Shown here one piece after another: positions 26,645-34,115 of a stretch of DNA of 47,849 bases; the first letter of the stretch is position 1, and each line of letters begins with the position of its first letter. The stretch spans positions 1-47,849 of the forward strand of contig JAUNFA010000011.1 in assembly GCA_030525285.1 (NCBI GenBank), read 5' to 3'. The notes below the pieces were generated by a model, which saw nothing but the letters and a program-made list of their open reading frames with translations, was not told the origin of the DNA and did no database searches. Both the position numbers and the translations under genes were made by a program. Origin of the DNA: Bacillota bacterium. Lineage in GTDB: Bacteria > Bacillota > Clostridia > Peptostreptococcales > Anaerovoracaceae.

Positions 26645-27857
26645 TACTGTACAGAAATATAATGACAGGAGTCTTGACTCCATAGAAAAAATCAAGGCGG
26701 TTGCAGGACATATCGCACGGAACAAGAAGCCTGAAGACGGACTGGTTGTTGTGGTAAGTGCTATGGGCGATACCGCAGGAAGACTTATAGCTATGGCAAA
26801 GGAGGCGGGAAGTCAATTAAAGAAGAGTGAGATTGATATGCTTCTTGCCACGGGAGACCAGCAGACAGTGGCACTTCTTGCAATAGCTCTTCAGGCAGAA
26901 GGTGTAGACGCACAGGCGGTTGCGGGACTACAGACGGATTTGGTAGTGGATAATCCTTACGCCAATGTAAAATGTCTCGACACATCTTTGATTGAAAGAG
27001 TGCTGTCAGAGGGCAAAGTTGCCGTGGTTTCCGGATTCCAGGGAATATCGGAGGACGGAGATTTATCGCTGGCTGGTGAAGGTGGTTCGGACATTACTGC
27101 TGTAGGCATAGCGGCGCAGCTTGAATGGAATTGTGAAATTTATTCAGAGGCAGAATGCATGTACACAGTGGATCCGTCAATATATCCACAGGCGAGACAG
27201 ATTAGTATAATCACCTATGAGGAAATGATGGAAGTGGCCAATCTGGGTGCGGACAAAATCGAGACCCGGGCGATAGAGCTGGCGAAGAAATGCAACGTCA
27301 GACTTTATTACGGCAAATCGTTGGAAAGTGATAAGAGTAAAGGAACATATATCGTGAACAAGGAATTAATAGCAACTCAGAACCTGCTGGTTGAAGATGC
27401 ACCGATAACAGGCATGGGCATAGAGGATGACATATCGATTTTCACATTAAGGAACATTCCGTCAGACGGCAAAGCCGTTGCTGAATGCTTCCATATTCTG
27501 GGAGAACTGGGAATTGTCGTTGATATGATTTCGCAGCAGATGGCACAGGATGGAACATGTACAGTGTCATTCAGCTGTGATATGGAAGACGGAGACAGAC
27601 TGGAATCGGCACTGGCTTCAAACGAGGTTTTCTCAGGAATAATTGTTGATAGAGAATCAAATCTGGCGATGATTTCACTGGTAGGTGTGGGAATGGCAAC
27701 TCATGCAGGTGTATCAGGAAAAGTGTTCAAAGTACTTGCCGAAAACGGAGTGAAATATTACCATATTACAACATCAGAAATTTCCATTTCCGTTACAGTT
27801 GAAATTGAACAAAAGCTTTCTGCGGCAATTGCGCTTTGCAGGGAATTCAATTTATAG
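26640..27857 (+). CDS. Aspartokinase-like protein with degenerate catalytic motifs; apparent AUU start
   Basis: The 405-aa product has the full aspartokinase architecture: amino acid kinase domain (about 1-245) and two ACT domains (SIFTLRNIPSDGKAV...ELGIVVDMIS; ISLVGVGMATHAGVSGKVF...TSEISISV). The ACT part is close to consensus. The kinase motifs are not: K[FY]GG[ST]S is KYNDRS (residues 6-11), STGE is ATGD (70-73), GRGGSDTT is GEGGSDIT (147-154), YTDVDGVYTADPR is YSEAECMYTVDPS, and LHPRA is IETRA. Lys6, the SAMG loop and the GGSD aspartate remain. The start is ATT at 26640 (overlapping the lysA stop) or TTG at 26619. It may be a regulatory pseudo-kinase, or an enzyme with altered activity. 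Confidence 0.82.
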   Translation: MNTVQKYNDRSLDSIEKIKAVAGHIARNKKPEDGLVVVVSAMGDTAGRLIAMAKEAGSQLKKSEIDMLLATGDQQTVALLAIALQAEGVDAQAVAGLQTDLVVDNPYANVKCLDTSLIERVLSEGKVAVVSGFQGISEDGDLSLAGEGGSDITAVGIAAQLEWNCEIYSEAECMYTVDPSIYPQARQISIITYEEMMEVANLGADKIETRAIELAKKCNVRLYYGKSLESDKSKGTYIVNKELIATQNLLVEDAPITGMGIEDDISIFTLRNIPSDGKAVAECFHILGELGIVVDMISQQMAQDGTCTVSFSCDMEDGDRLESALASNEVFSGIIVDRESNLAMISLVGVGMATHAGVSGKVFKVLAENGVKYYHITTSEISISVTVEIEQKLSAAIALCREFNL

Positions 27858-27876
27858 CGAGAATTGAGGTATAAAA

Positions 27877-28731
27877 ATGATTTCAATATCCAAGTATCAC
27901 GGGTGCGGTAACAATTTCATAATAGTAAAAGAAAGTGATTTGCCGCGAGCAATCACAATGAGGGACGAGGCATCACGCATAGAAGCTTACAGTCAGCTTG
28001 CGGTAAACATGTGCTGCATTAACACAGGAGTCGGAGCAGACGGGTTCATTGTTGTAAGAGAAGAGCCGGAACTGGAAATGGTATTTTTTAACAGGGATGG
28101 AAGCCGTGCACCAATGTGCGGCAACGGCATCAGGTGTTTCGCTCATTACTGTATGGATAAGGGTATAAGAGAAGATGCCGTGTATCCGGTAAAAACACAG
28201 GCGGGAGAAATGACTGTCAATGTGACTCAGGACGAACCATTCAGAGTCAGAATAAATATGGGTAAACCTGTTATGAATCCTCAGGCTATTGCAGTAAAAA
28301 GTGATGAAGAGGATTTTATGGGCAAAGAAATAGCCCTCAAAGATGGCGGCAGCTGCAAGGTATACAGCTTCTTCATGGGAACAATACATACGGTGATTTT
28401 TGTAGACGAGATTGATGAAGAAGTGTTGGAACCATTGGGCGAAGAAATCTGTAATCACCCTGTCTACACAGAGAAGACAAACGTTAATTTCGTCAAGGTA
28501 ATCGACAGAAATACACTGGAGGTACTCACATATGAGAGAGGCGTGGGCATTACCTTTGCATGTGGCACGGGAGCATGCGCATCTGTGGTGGCAGCATCAC
28601 TGTGCGGCCTGGCAGAAGACAGTGCAGATGTTCAGCTTAAACTGGGTACTCTGGGGATAACTATAGAAGAAGACGGTAATGTATATATGGAAGGTCCTTC
28701 GGTTCATATACTTGATGGAACTTTTGAATAA
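27877..28731 (+). CDS. dapF: Diaminopimelate epimerase
   Basis: Interconverts LL- and meso-diaminopimelate with two active-site cysteines. Both are present: MCGNGIRCFAHY and FACGTGACASVV. GVGADGFIVV and FFNRDGSRAPM are also conserved. The N-terminal signature reads KYHGCGNNF where most family members have GNDF, so the Asp is Asn here. The 284-aa length is usual. It begins 19 nt after the aspartokinase-like gene with a weak GAGGT site. Confidence 0.93.
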   Translation: MISISKYHGCGNNFIIVKESDLPRAITMRDEASRIEAYSQLAVNMCCINTGVGADGFIVVREEPELEMVFFNRDGSRAPMCGNGIRCFAHYCMDKGIREDAVYPVKTQAGEMTVNVTQDEPFRVRINMGKPVMNPQAIAVKSDEEDFMGKEIALKDGGSCKVYSFFMGTIHTVIFVDEIDEEVLEPLGEEICNHPVYTEKTNVNFVKVIDRNTLEVLTYERGVGITFACGTGACASVVAASLCGLAEDSADVQLKLGTLGITIEEDGNVYMEGPSVHILDGTFE

Positions 28732-28750
28732 AATGAAGGGAGAAGATAGT

Positions 28751-29626
28751 ATGTTTAAGGGATCAATGGTGGCACTTATTACACCTTTTAATGAAGATGG
28801 AAGCGTTAATTTTGCCAAACTGAGAGAATTGGTTGACTGGCATGTAGCAGAGGGAACAGACGCTATTCTGGCTCTTGGAACTACTGCGGAGACTCCAACA
28901 CTTACAATGGGCGAAGCCGATGAAATTGCCGAGACTGTAATCAGACAGGCTAAGGGCAGGGTGCCTGTTATAGTGGGAAGCGGCTCTAACAATACAATGG
29001 TTGCTAAAGAACAGAGCCTGAAATATGAGAAGATGGGTGCGGACGGACTGCTTGTTATCACGCCTTATTACAACAAATGTACTGATGCAGGTCTTATAAG
29101 TCATTTTACAACTGTGGCAGATGCCGTGCATACTCCTGTATGGGTATATCATGTACCGGGAAGAACAGGCGTCAAGATTTCATATGACGCTCTTGCTGAA
29201 ATAAGCAAGCATCCTAATATTGTAGGTCTTAAGGAAGCTAGCGGAGATATGTCGCTCGTATGCAGATATGCAAAGCTTGTTAACGATGACTTTAATATTT
29301 ATTCGGGTAATGATGATATCAATGTGCCTATTCTTTCTGTAGGCGGTGCTGGTGTCATCTCGGTGCTGGCAAATATTCTGCCAGGTGTAACACACAACAT
29401 TGTAAGTGACTACCTTAATGGTGATGTTGCCAAGGCAAGGGATGAGCATCTGAGACATCTTGACTTTATAAATGCTCTGTTCATTGAGACGAATCCTATT
29501 CCAATCAAAGAGGCAATGAATATGATGGGAATGGACGTGGGATATTTCAGACAGCCGCTGGTTCCAATGCAGGAAGGAAACAGAGCTGTTCTCAGAAAGA
29601 CCATGGAAGAGCTTGGAATTCTTTAG
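28751..29626 (+). CDS. dapA: 4-hydroxy-tetrahydrodipicolinate synthase
   Basis: Condenses pyruvate with aspartate semialdehyde. The 291-aa TIM barrel has the Schiff-base lysine in VGLKEASGDM, the catalytic tyrosine in VYHVPGRTGV, and GNDDINVPILSVGGAGVISV. The phosphate-type loop reads LGTTAETPTL; the common form is GTTGES, so Gly is Ala. The ATG after AGGGAGAAG is chosen over an open frame that extends 24 codons into dapF. Confidence 0.95.
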   Translation: MFKGSMVALITPFNEDGSVNFAKLRELVDWHVAEGTDAILALGTTAETPTLTMGEADEIAETVIRQAKGRVPVIVGSGSNNTMVAKEQSLKYEKMGADGLLVITPYYNKCTDAGLISHFTTVADAVHTPVWVYHVPGRTGVKISYDALAEISKHPNIVGLKEASGDMSLVCRYAKLVNDDFNIYSGNDDINVPILSVGGAGVISVLANILPGVTHNIVSDYLNGDVAKARDEHLRHLDFINALFIETNPIPIKEAMNMMGMDVGYFRQPLVPMQEGNRAVLRKTMEELGIL

Positions 29627-29647
29627 GAAGAAAGGACAAAATAAAAA

Positions 29648-30358
29648 ATGAAAGTAGCAATTATGGGCAAAGGTGCCATGGGGCATGTGCTGTCCGACAT
29701 GGTTGAGGCGAAGGACGGGTTACAGCTTGCAGGTGCTGTTGAACCGTTAAATGGAGAGAAACTTGAGGATTTGGGACAGGTTGATGTTGTTATTGATTTC
29801 AGCCATCCGGCAAATCTTCCGGCAGTAGCTGAATTCTGCAAGAAGAACAATGTGCCGGCAGTACTTGCGACAACGGCATACGGTGATAAAGAGATGGAGA
29901 TTCTTCGGGAGCTCGCAACTCATGTGCCTGTTGTGTTCTCGTCAAATTATTCTCTGGGCATTAATGTTATCAAGAGAGTTCTGTCAGAGATTACACCGAT
30001 TCTCGAATCGGCATTTGATATTGAAATTGTTGAAAAACACCATAACAAGAAGCTGGATTCACCGAGCGGTACGGCTATGATGCTTCTTAATGCGGTGGAT
30101 CCTGAAGGTGAATACGATCATGTTTTTGGCAGAGAGGGCAATCGTAAGCGTGGCAAAGAAATCGGAGTTCATGCGATAAGAGGCGGTACAATCGCAGGAG
30201 AGCACGAAGTGCTCTTCGCAGGAACTGATGAAATAATTTCAATCAAACACAATGCGGATTCCAAAAAAATCTTTGCAGCGGGAGCACTCAAGGCTGCGGA
30301 ATTCGTACAGAAGGCTGAAACTGGATATTATACAATGGAAGATGTTCTCTTCGGATAA
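29648..30358 (+). CDS. dapB: 4-hydroxy-tetrahydrodipicolinate reductase
   Basis: NAD(P)H-dependent second step after DapA. The 236-aa product has the Rossmann start MGKGAMGHV, DFSHPANLP, and the signature EKHHNKKLDSPSGTA with the catalytic His and Lys. HAIRGGTIAGEHEVLFAG follows. It is at the short end of the family. Upstream site GGAAGAAAGGA; 21 nt after dapA. Confidence 0.95.
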   Translation: MKVAIMGKGAMGHVLSDMVEAKDGLQLAGAVEPLNGEKLEDLGQVDVVIDFSHPANLPAVAEFCKKNNVPAVLATTAYGDKEMEILRELATHVPVVFSSNYSLGINVIKRVLSEITPILESAFDIEIVEKHHNKKLDSPSGTAMMLLNAVDPEGEYDHVFGREGNRKRGKEIGVHAIRGGTIAGEHEVLFAGTDEIISIKHNADSKKIFAAGALKAAEFVQKAETGYYTMEDVLFG

Positions 30359-30372
30359 GGAGTTAAGGAATA

Positions 30373-31071
30373 ATGGACGCAAAAGAAATAATAAGCTTTA
30401 TCGGCAATGCCGAAAAAAAGACACCTGTTAAGGTATACATCAAGGAAAAGGATGGTGCCCACATTAAGTATGACGGATGTCAGGTTTTCGGTACCGGAGA
30501 CAAAATCATCTTCGGCGATTGGAAAGTAGTAGAACCTATTCTTGAAGCAAACAGGGAGAACATTGAGGATTACGTTATCGAAAACGACATGAGAAACTCG
30601 GCAATTCCTCTTCTCGACATGAAGAACATCAAGGCAAGAATAGAGCCGGGTGCAATCATAAGAGATAAGGTATCAATCGGAGATAATGCAGTAATTATGA
30701 TGGGTGCTGTAATCAACATCGGTTCAGTAATAGGTGAAGGCACTATGATTGATATGGGAGCTGTTCTGGGCGGAAGAGCCACTGTCGGAAAGAACTGTCA
30801 TATCGGTGCGGGAACCGTTCTGGCAGGAGTAATCGAACCGCCTTCAGCTAAGCCTGTTACTATCGAGGATGGTGTTGTAATAGGTGCTAATGCAGTAGTT
30901 CTTGAGGGTGTTACTGTAGGTAAAGGTGCTGTAGTTGCAGCCGGCGCTGTAGTCGTTTCGGATGTAGAGCCGGGAGATGTGGTTGCAGGAATACCTGCAA
31001 AGGTAATCAAGAAGGCAAGTGAAACCGCAGCAGAGAAACTGGAGGTTGTAGACCTGCTCAGGAAATTATAA
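30373..31071 (+). CDS. dapH: Tetrahydrodipicolinate N-acetyltransferase
   Basis: Transfers acetyl from acetyl-CoA to tetrahydrodipicolinate, opening the acetylase branch of DAP synthesis. The 232-aa protein has an N-terminal alpha domain and a left-handed beta-helix of hexapeptide repeats (residues about 88-200: [20 protein letters not shown], then GARTVG-like [15 protein letters not shown]). It ends with PAKVIKKAS. Length and domain order match Firmicute DapH rather than the larger succinyl DapD. The partner aminotransferase and deacetylase are not adjacent. Confidence 0.93.
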   Translation: MDAKEIISFIGNAEKKTPVKVYIKEKDGAHIKYDGCQVFGTGDKIIFGDWKVVEPILEANRENIEDYVIENDMRNSAIPLLDMKNIKARIEPGAIIRDKVSIGDNAVIMMGAVINIGSVIGEGTMIDMGAVLGGRATVGKNCHIGAGTVLAGVIEPPSAKPVTIEDGVVIGANAVVLEGVTVGKGAVVAAGAVVVSDVEPGDVVAGIPAKVIKKASETAAEKLEVVDLLRKL

Positions 31072-31106
31072 AATCCTAAAATTCATAGGAAGGTAAACAG
31101 AATATG

Positions 31107-31157
31107 AGAGGGGATACCGCATTAACATTTACTGTCAAGGCGGCATTCCCTCTTTTG
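31107..31157 (+). terminator. Terminator of the lysine operon
   Basis: AGAGGGGATACCGC pairs with GCGGCATTCCCTCT (one G-U, one mismatch) around a 19-nt loop and is followed by TTTTG. It lies between the dapH stop and the convergent gene ending at 31160. Confidence 0.8.
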
Positions 31158-31159
31158 TA

Positions 31160-31948
31160 TTACTCTAAGGTGAAACTGCAGTTTTCTCCGGTGACCTTGT
31201 GCAGGGTGATGTAGGACGGCAGTTTTCTTTCAGAAATATATGAATCCGTCAGACCGTAATTTTTCCATTGATGAATGGGAATAATGTGGTGCAGAGGAAG
31301 CATTTCAATATATGTATCCATGCCTTCATAAGCGGTGCTTTCCAATCTGCCGTCAAGGAGCAGGAATGCGACATCGATTTTTTCGCTATCATCAAGTTCA
31401 AGGCGGGACAGGGTTCTGAGGAAAACTTCCCGCATGTCATCATTCTGCTTGGCAGTGTTACCTTCCCATACCCACAAGTGATGGTCGCCGGCATGGTAAA
31501 TAATACGACCGTCAACCTTTACAAGAAAGGCAACACCTTCATCTGTAGCCGGAATCGTTTGAAGATGAAGTATATGATTATCTGAAAGAGTGATATCTGA
31601 AGAAGAATAACCTCTGACTCTTGTGATTCGGTCCATGTCTTCGCCGGTTATATCCAGTCGTTTCCTGACACCGGAGGAGAAGGGTATGTCTTTGCTGATA
31701 ATGTAATGTATATGTGGGAAGCTGTGGCGCAGGGTCCAGATCTGTTCCGCATAGTGATCGCCGTGACTGTGACTTGCCAGAATTACAGTATCTTTGCTCA
31801 TATCTATGTGAGGCATATTACCGACGTCGTGCTGCAGACTGCGCAAAGGATCGCTGGTTACCTGGGGAAAGGCAATAACATCAAACAGTAGATTCGTGTT
31901 AGGGAGCTCTACCAGAACTCCGCTATGTCCAATATATTCAACTCTCAT
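31160..31948 (-). CDS. Metallo-beta-lactamase-fold hydrolase
   Basis: The 262-aa product is of the UlaG/YycJ-like branch of the fold. It begins with MRVEYIGHSGVLVEL, has the metal motif SHSHGDH (family HxHxDH) in ILASHSHGDHYA, the next ligand block IIYHAGDHH, and a late His in IIPIHQWKNYG. Two metal ions and hydrolysis of a phosphodiester, lactone or thioester are likely for the family; the substrate is unknown. The ATG follows AGGAGGAC on the minus strand. It is a single gene between the lysine operon and the divergent region-5 operon. Confidence 0.88.
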   Translation of the reverse strand: MRVEYIGHSGVLVELPNTNLLFDVIAFPQVTSDPLRSLQHDVGNMPHIDMSKDTVILASHSHGDHYAEQIWTLRHSFPHIHYIISKDIPFSSGVRKRLDITGEDMDRITRVRGYSSSDITLSDNHILHLQTIPATDEGVAFLVKVDGRIIYHAGDHHLWVWEGNTAKQNDDMREVFLRTLSRLELDDSEKIDVAFLLLDGRLESTAYEGMDTYIEMLPLHHIIPIHQWKNYGLTDSYISERKLPSYITLHKVTGENCSFTLE

Positions 31949-32086
31949 AAAATGTCCTCCTCAAAGGTAATTATACCTGTCATTCCATTTGGTTTCCACA
32001 CTATCATCAAGAGGGTGTCATTGTGGAAGAAACAGGTGAAATCTGATATAATCGTGTAATGAGTTAAACTCGGGAAGGTGATAAAA

Positions 32087-32974
32087 ATGAGTATGTTAAC
32101 GTTGCTTCTCATGTTTGCAATCTATGGAGTGATGGGATGGATGACTGAGGTTATCTTCTTTACGCTCAAAACAGGAAAGTTTGTAAACAGAGGATTCCTC
32201 AATGGTCCAATATGTCCACTCTATGGATTCGGTGTGGTGGGTGTTGTGATTATAATGTCTCCGCTGGAGGATAACACAATACTTCTCTTCATAGGATCAA
32301 TGTTGTTTTGCACACTTATAGAGTTTATTACAGGAGTGATTCTCAAGAAACTTTTTCACGATACATGGTGGGATTATTCCAATGAACCATTTAATATCGG
32401 AGGCTATGTATGTCTGCGATTCTCGATAATGTGGGGGCTTGCGTGTGTGGCAGTAATAAGAGTGCTGCATCCTGTTGTTATTGATGTCATAGAAATCATG
32501 CCGGTATGGTGTGAGATTGTAATTGTCTGCGTATTTTATGTTTACGCGGCAGCAGACCTTGTAGTAACTGTAAGAGGAATCAACCGGGTTAATAGAAGAC
32601 TTGGTGAGATGGCAGAAATGATGAAGAGGGTTTCGGATACTACGGGATACTATATTTATGAGGCGGCAAAGGCTGTTGACGAGAAATCCGAGGGAATTAA
32701 GGAAGATCTGGACGAGAAAGTGGATGAGATTAAGGCAAAGGGCGAGGTCAGAACGGATGCCTTCGTTGCTTTCATGTCGGATCCGGCCGTTTCCAAGTAT
32801 AGGAGACTGATGCGTGCTTTCCCGGATCTTCGTGAGAATTTCAAGGAAAGAATTATACGTGAAGCGGGCGAAAGCTTCAGAGACCAGATAGAGGAACTCT
32901 TTGAAAATAAATTCAAAACTCCTTCAAAAGTGAGTTCAGTGGGAGGGAGTTCTTCTAAACAACATAAACAATAG
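32087..32974 (+). CDS. CmpB-type putative ABC transporter permease family membrane protein
   Basis: The 295-aa protein matches by pattern the PF06541-type family: GWMTEVIFFTLKTGKFVNRGFLNGP then ICPLYGFG near residues 18-52. About five TM helices follow to residue 165, with HDTWWDYSNEPFNIGGYVC between them. The C-terminal third is hydrophilic, charged and probably helical. Function is unknown despite the family name. The ATG at 32087 follows GGAAGGTG; a GTG three codons earlier is the alternative. TATAAT at 32047-32052 is a likely -10 box. First gene of a five-gene operon. Confidence 0.8.
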   Translation: MSMLTLLLMFAIYGVMGWMTEVIFFTLKTGKFVNRGFLNGPICPLYGFGVVGVVIIMSPLEDNTILLFIGSMLFCTLIEFITGVILKKLFHDTWWDYSNEPFNIGGYVCLRFSIMWGLACVAVIRVLHPVVIDVIEIMPVWCEIVIVCVFYVYAAADLVVTVRGINRVNRRLGEMAEMMKRVSDTTGYYIYEAAKAVDEKSEGIKEDLDEKVDEIKAKGEVRTDAFVAFMSDPAVSKYRRLMRAFPDLRENFKERIIREAGESFRDQIEELFENKFKTPSKVSSVGGSSSKQHKQ

Positions 32975-32987
32975 ATATAATATAGGA

Positions 32988-33716
32988 ATGAACAAAATAA
33001 AAAGCATAATGAGAAACGGAATATTCCGGGGTTTAATTGCCGTGATTGTGGCGGTTGTGCTGGCTGTAGGTGGGCTGGTGACACTAACAAACGGAATTAT
33101 GGTTTCTTCTGTAAAAAACAAAATAGTATGTGCCTTGAACAGCAATCACACAGAGCTGTCCGGTGAAGATATAAAAAATATAAAGGAAGCGGAGATACAG
33201 TGCATTATTGTGCCGGGGGCATCGGTTTATGCTAACGGCAATCCAAGTCCCATGTTGAGGAACAGGCTGGATACTGCGGTTGAACTATACGATAAATTAG
33301 GTCAGATGCCGATACTTTTGTCTGGTGATAATGGTAATTACGACTATAACGAAGTCCGGGTAATGGCGAAATACATAATGGGAAAAGGTGTTGACAAAGA
33401 CGATGTTTTCTGCGACTTTGCAGGATTTAGCACCTACGAAACTGCCTACAGAGCCGTGAAAATTTTCGATGTTAAAAGTGCTGCAGTCGTAACTCAGAGT
33501 TATCACATGTACAGGGCACTGTACGGATGCGACAAAATGGGCATGAAGGTAATTGGTATATGTGCGGATCAGCGTCGATATGGTGGCCAGTTTATGAGGG
33601 ATATAAGGGAAGTCGTGGCAAGAACCAAGGATACACTGAAATGGAAAGGCATGCCTGAACCTACATTCCTTGGAGACGAAATACCGATAACAGGCAAGGG
33701 CAACTGTCCTTTTTAG
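32988..33716 (+). CDS. SanA/YdcF-type DUF218 membrane-anchored protein
   Basis: The 242-aa product has an N-terminal TM anchor (residues about 14-37) and a soluble DUF218 domain. The domain has CIIVPGASVYANGNPSPMLRNRL, ILLSGDNGNYDYNEVRVMA, and AVVTQSYHMYRALY. This is the SanA layout, a protein linked to envelope barrier function in enterobacteria; the molecular activity is not established. It lies 13 nt after the CmpB-like gene. Confidence 0.87.
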   Translation: MNKIKSIMRNGIFRGLIAVIVAVVLAVGGLVTLTNGIMVSSVKNKIVCALNSNHTELSGEDIKNIKEAEIQCIIVPGASVYANGNPSPMLRNRLDTAVELYDKLGQMPILLSGDNGNYDYNEVRVMAKYIMGKGVDKDDVFCDFAGFSTYETAYRAVKIFDVKSAAVVTQSYHMYRALYGCDKMGMKVIGICADQRRYGGQFMRDIREVVARTKDTLKWKGMPEPTFLGDEIPITGKGNCPF

Positions 33717-33734
33717 AAGTTAAGGAGGAGTATT

Positions 33735-34106
33735 GTGAACGAAGCAAAATTATCCAAGAGCCGCAAAGGCAGGAAAAAACTTGAAGCCCTGGAAAATCAG
33801 ATTGAACGTGTTGCAGGGGAATTTGACAATCGCTATATGCATACCAGAGAGATGAAGTATCTCAAGGAAAACATCAGGTGGAGCAGAACGTCGAAGCTGG
33901 TTTTTTTGCTGGGACAGCGTACCGTGTATTTCAGATGGAAAGGCTTGCGCGATTACGGATTCATAAGGGAATGTGCCCAGTGGCTGGAAGTCAGAGGAAT
34001 TGATGAACCGTCACCGGAACAGGTGATTGATATGATGGATGCGGTGCTCCCGGATGAACTTTGTGAGAGATTGAGTGAAGAACTCAAAACCCTTGAATTA
34101 GCGTAG
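33735..34106 (+). CDS. Unrecognised 123-aa protein (GTG start)
   Basis: I do not recognise this protein. It is soluble, rich in Lys/Arg/Glu, with no TM, cysteine cluster or known motif. Probable helices are residues 5-30 (basic, KSRKGRKKLEALE) and 100-122. The middle holds aromatic FLLGQRTVYFRWKGLRDYGF, and Cys appears only twice. The GTG start lies 5 nt after AAGGAGGAG, a strong site. It is 18 nt from the SanA-type gene and 9 nt from the large oxidoreductase, so it is co-translated with them and probably serves that complex. Confidence 0.75.
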   Translation: MNEAKLSKSRKGRKKLEALENQIERVAGEFDNRYMHTREMKYLKENIRWSRTSKLVFLLGQRTVYFRWKGLRDYGFIRECAQWLEVRGIDEPSPEQVIDMMDAVLPDELCERLSEELKTLELA

Positions 34107-34115
34107 GAGGTCTTT

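Noticed and set aside
26640..26720. Frameshift or sequencing error as the cause of KYND in place of KYGG
   Set aside because: The flanking residues (NTVQK before, SLDSIEKIKAVA after) stay in the correct family register, so a local frameshift does not explain the change. Deviations also occur in four other blocks.
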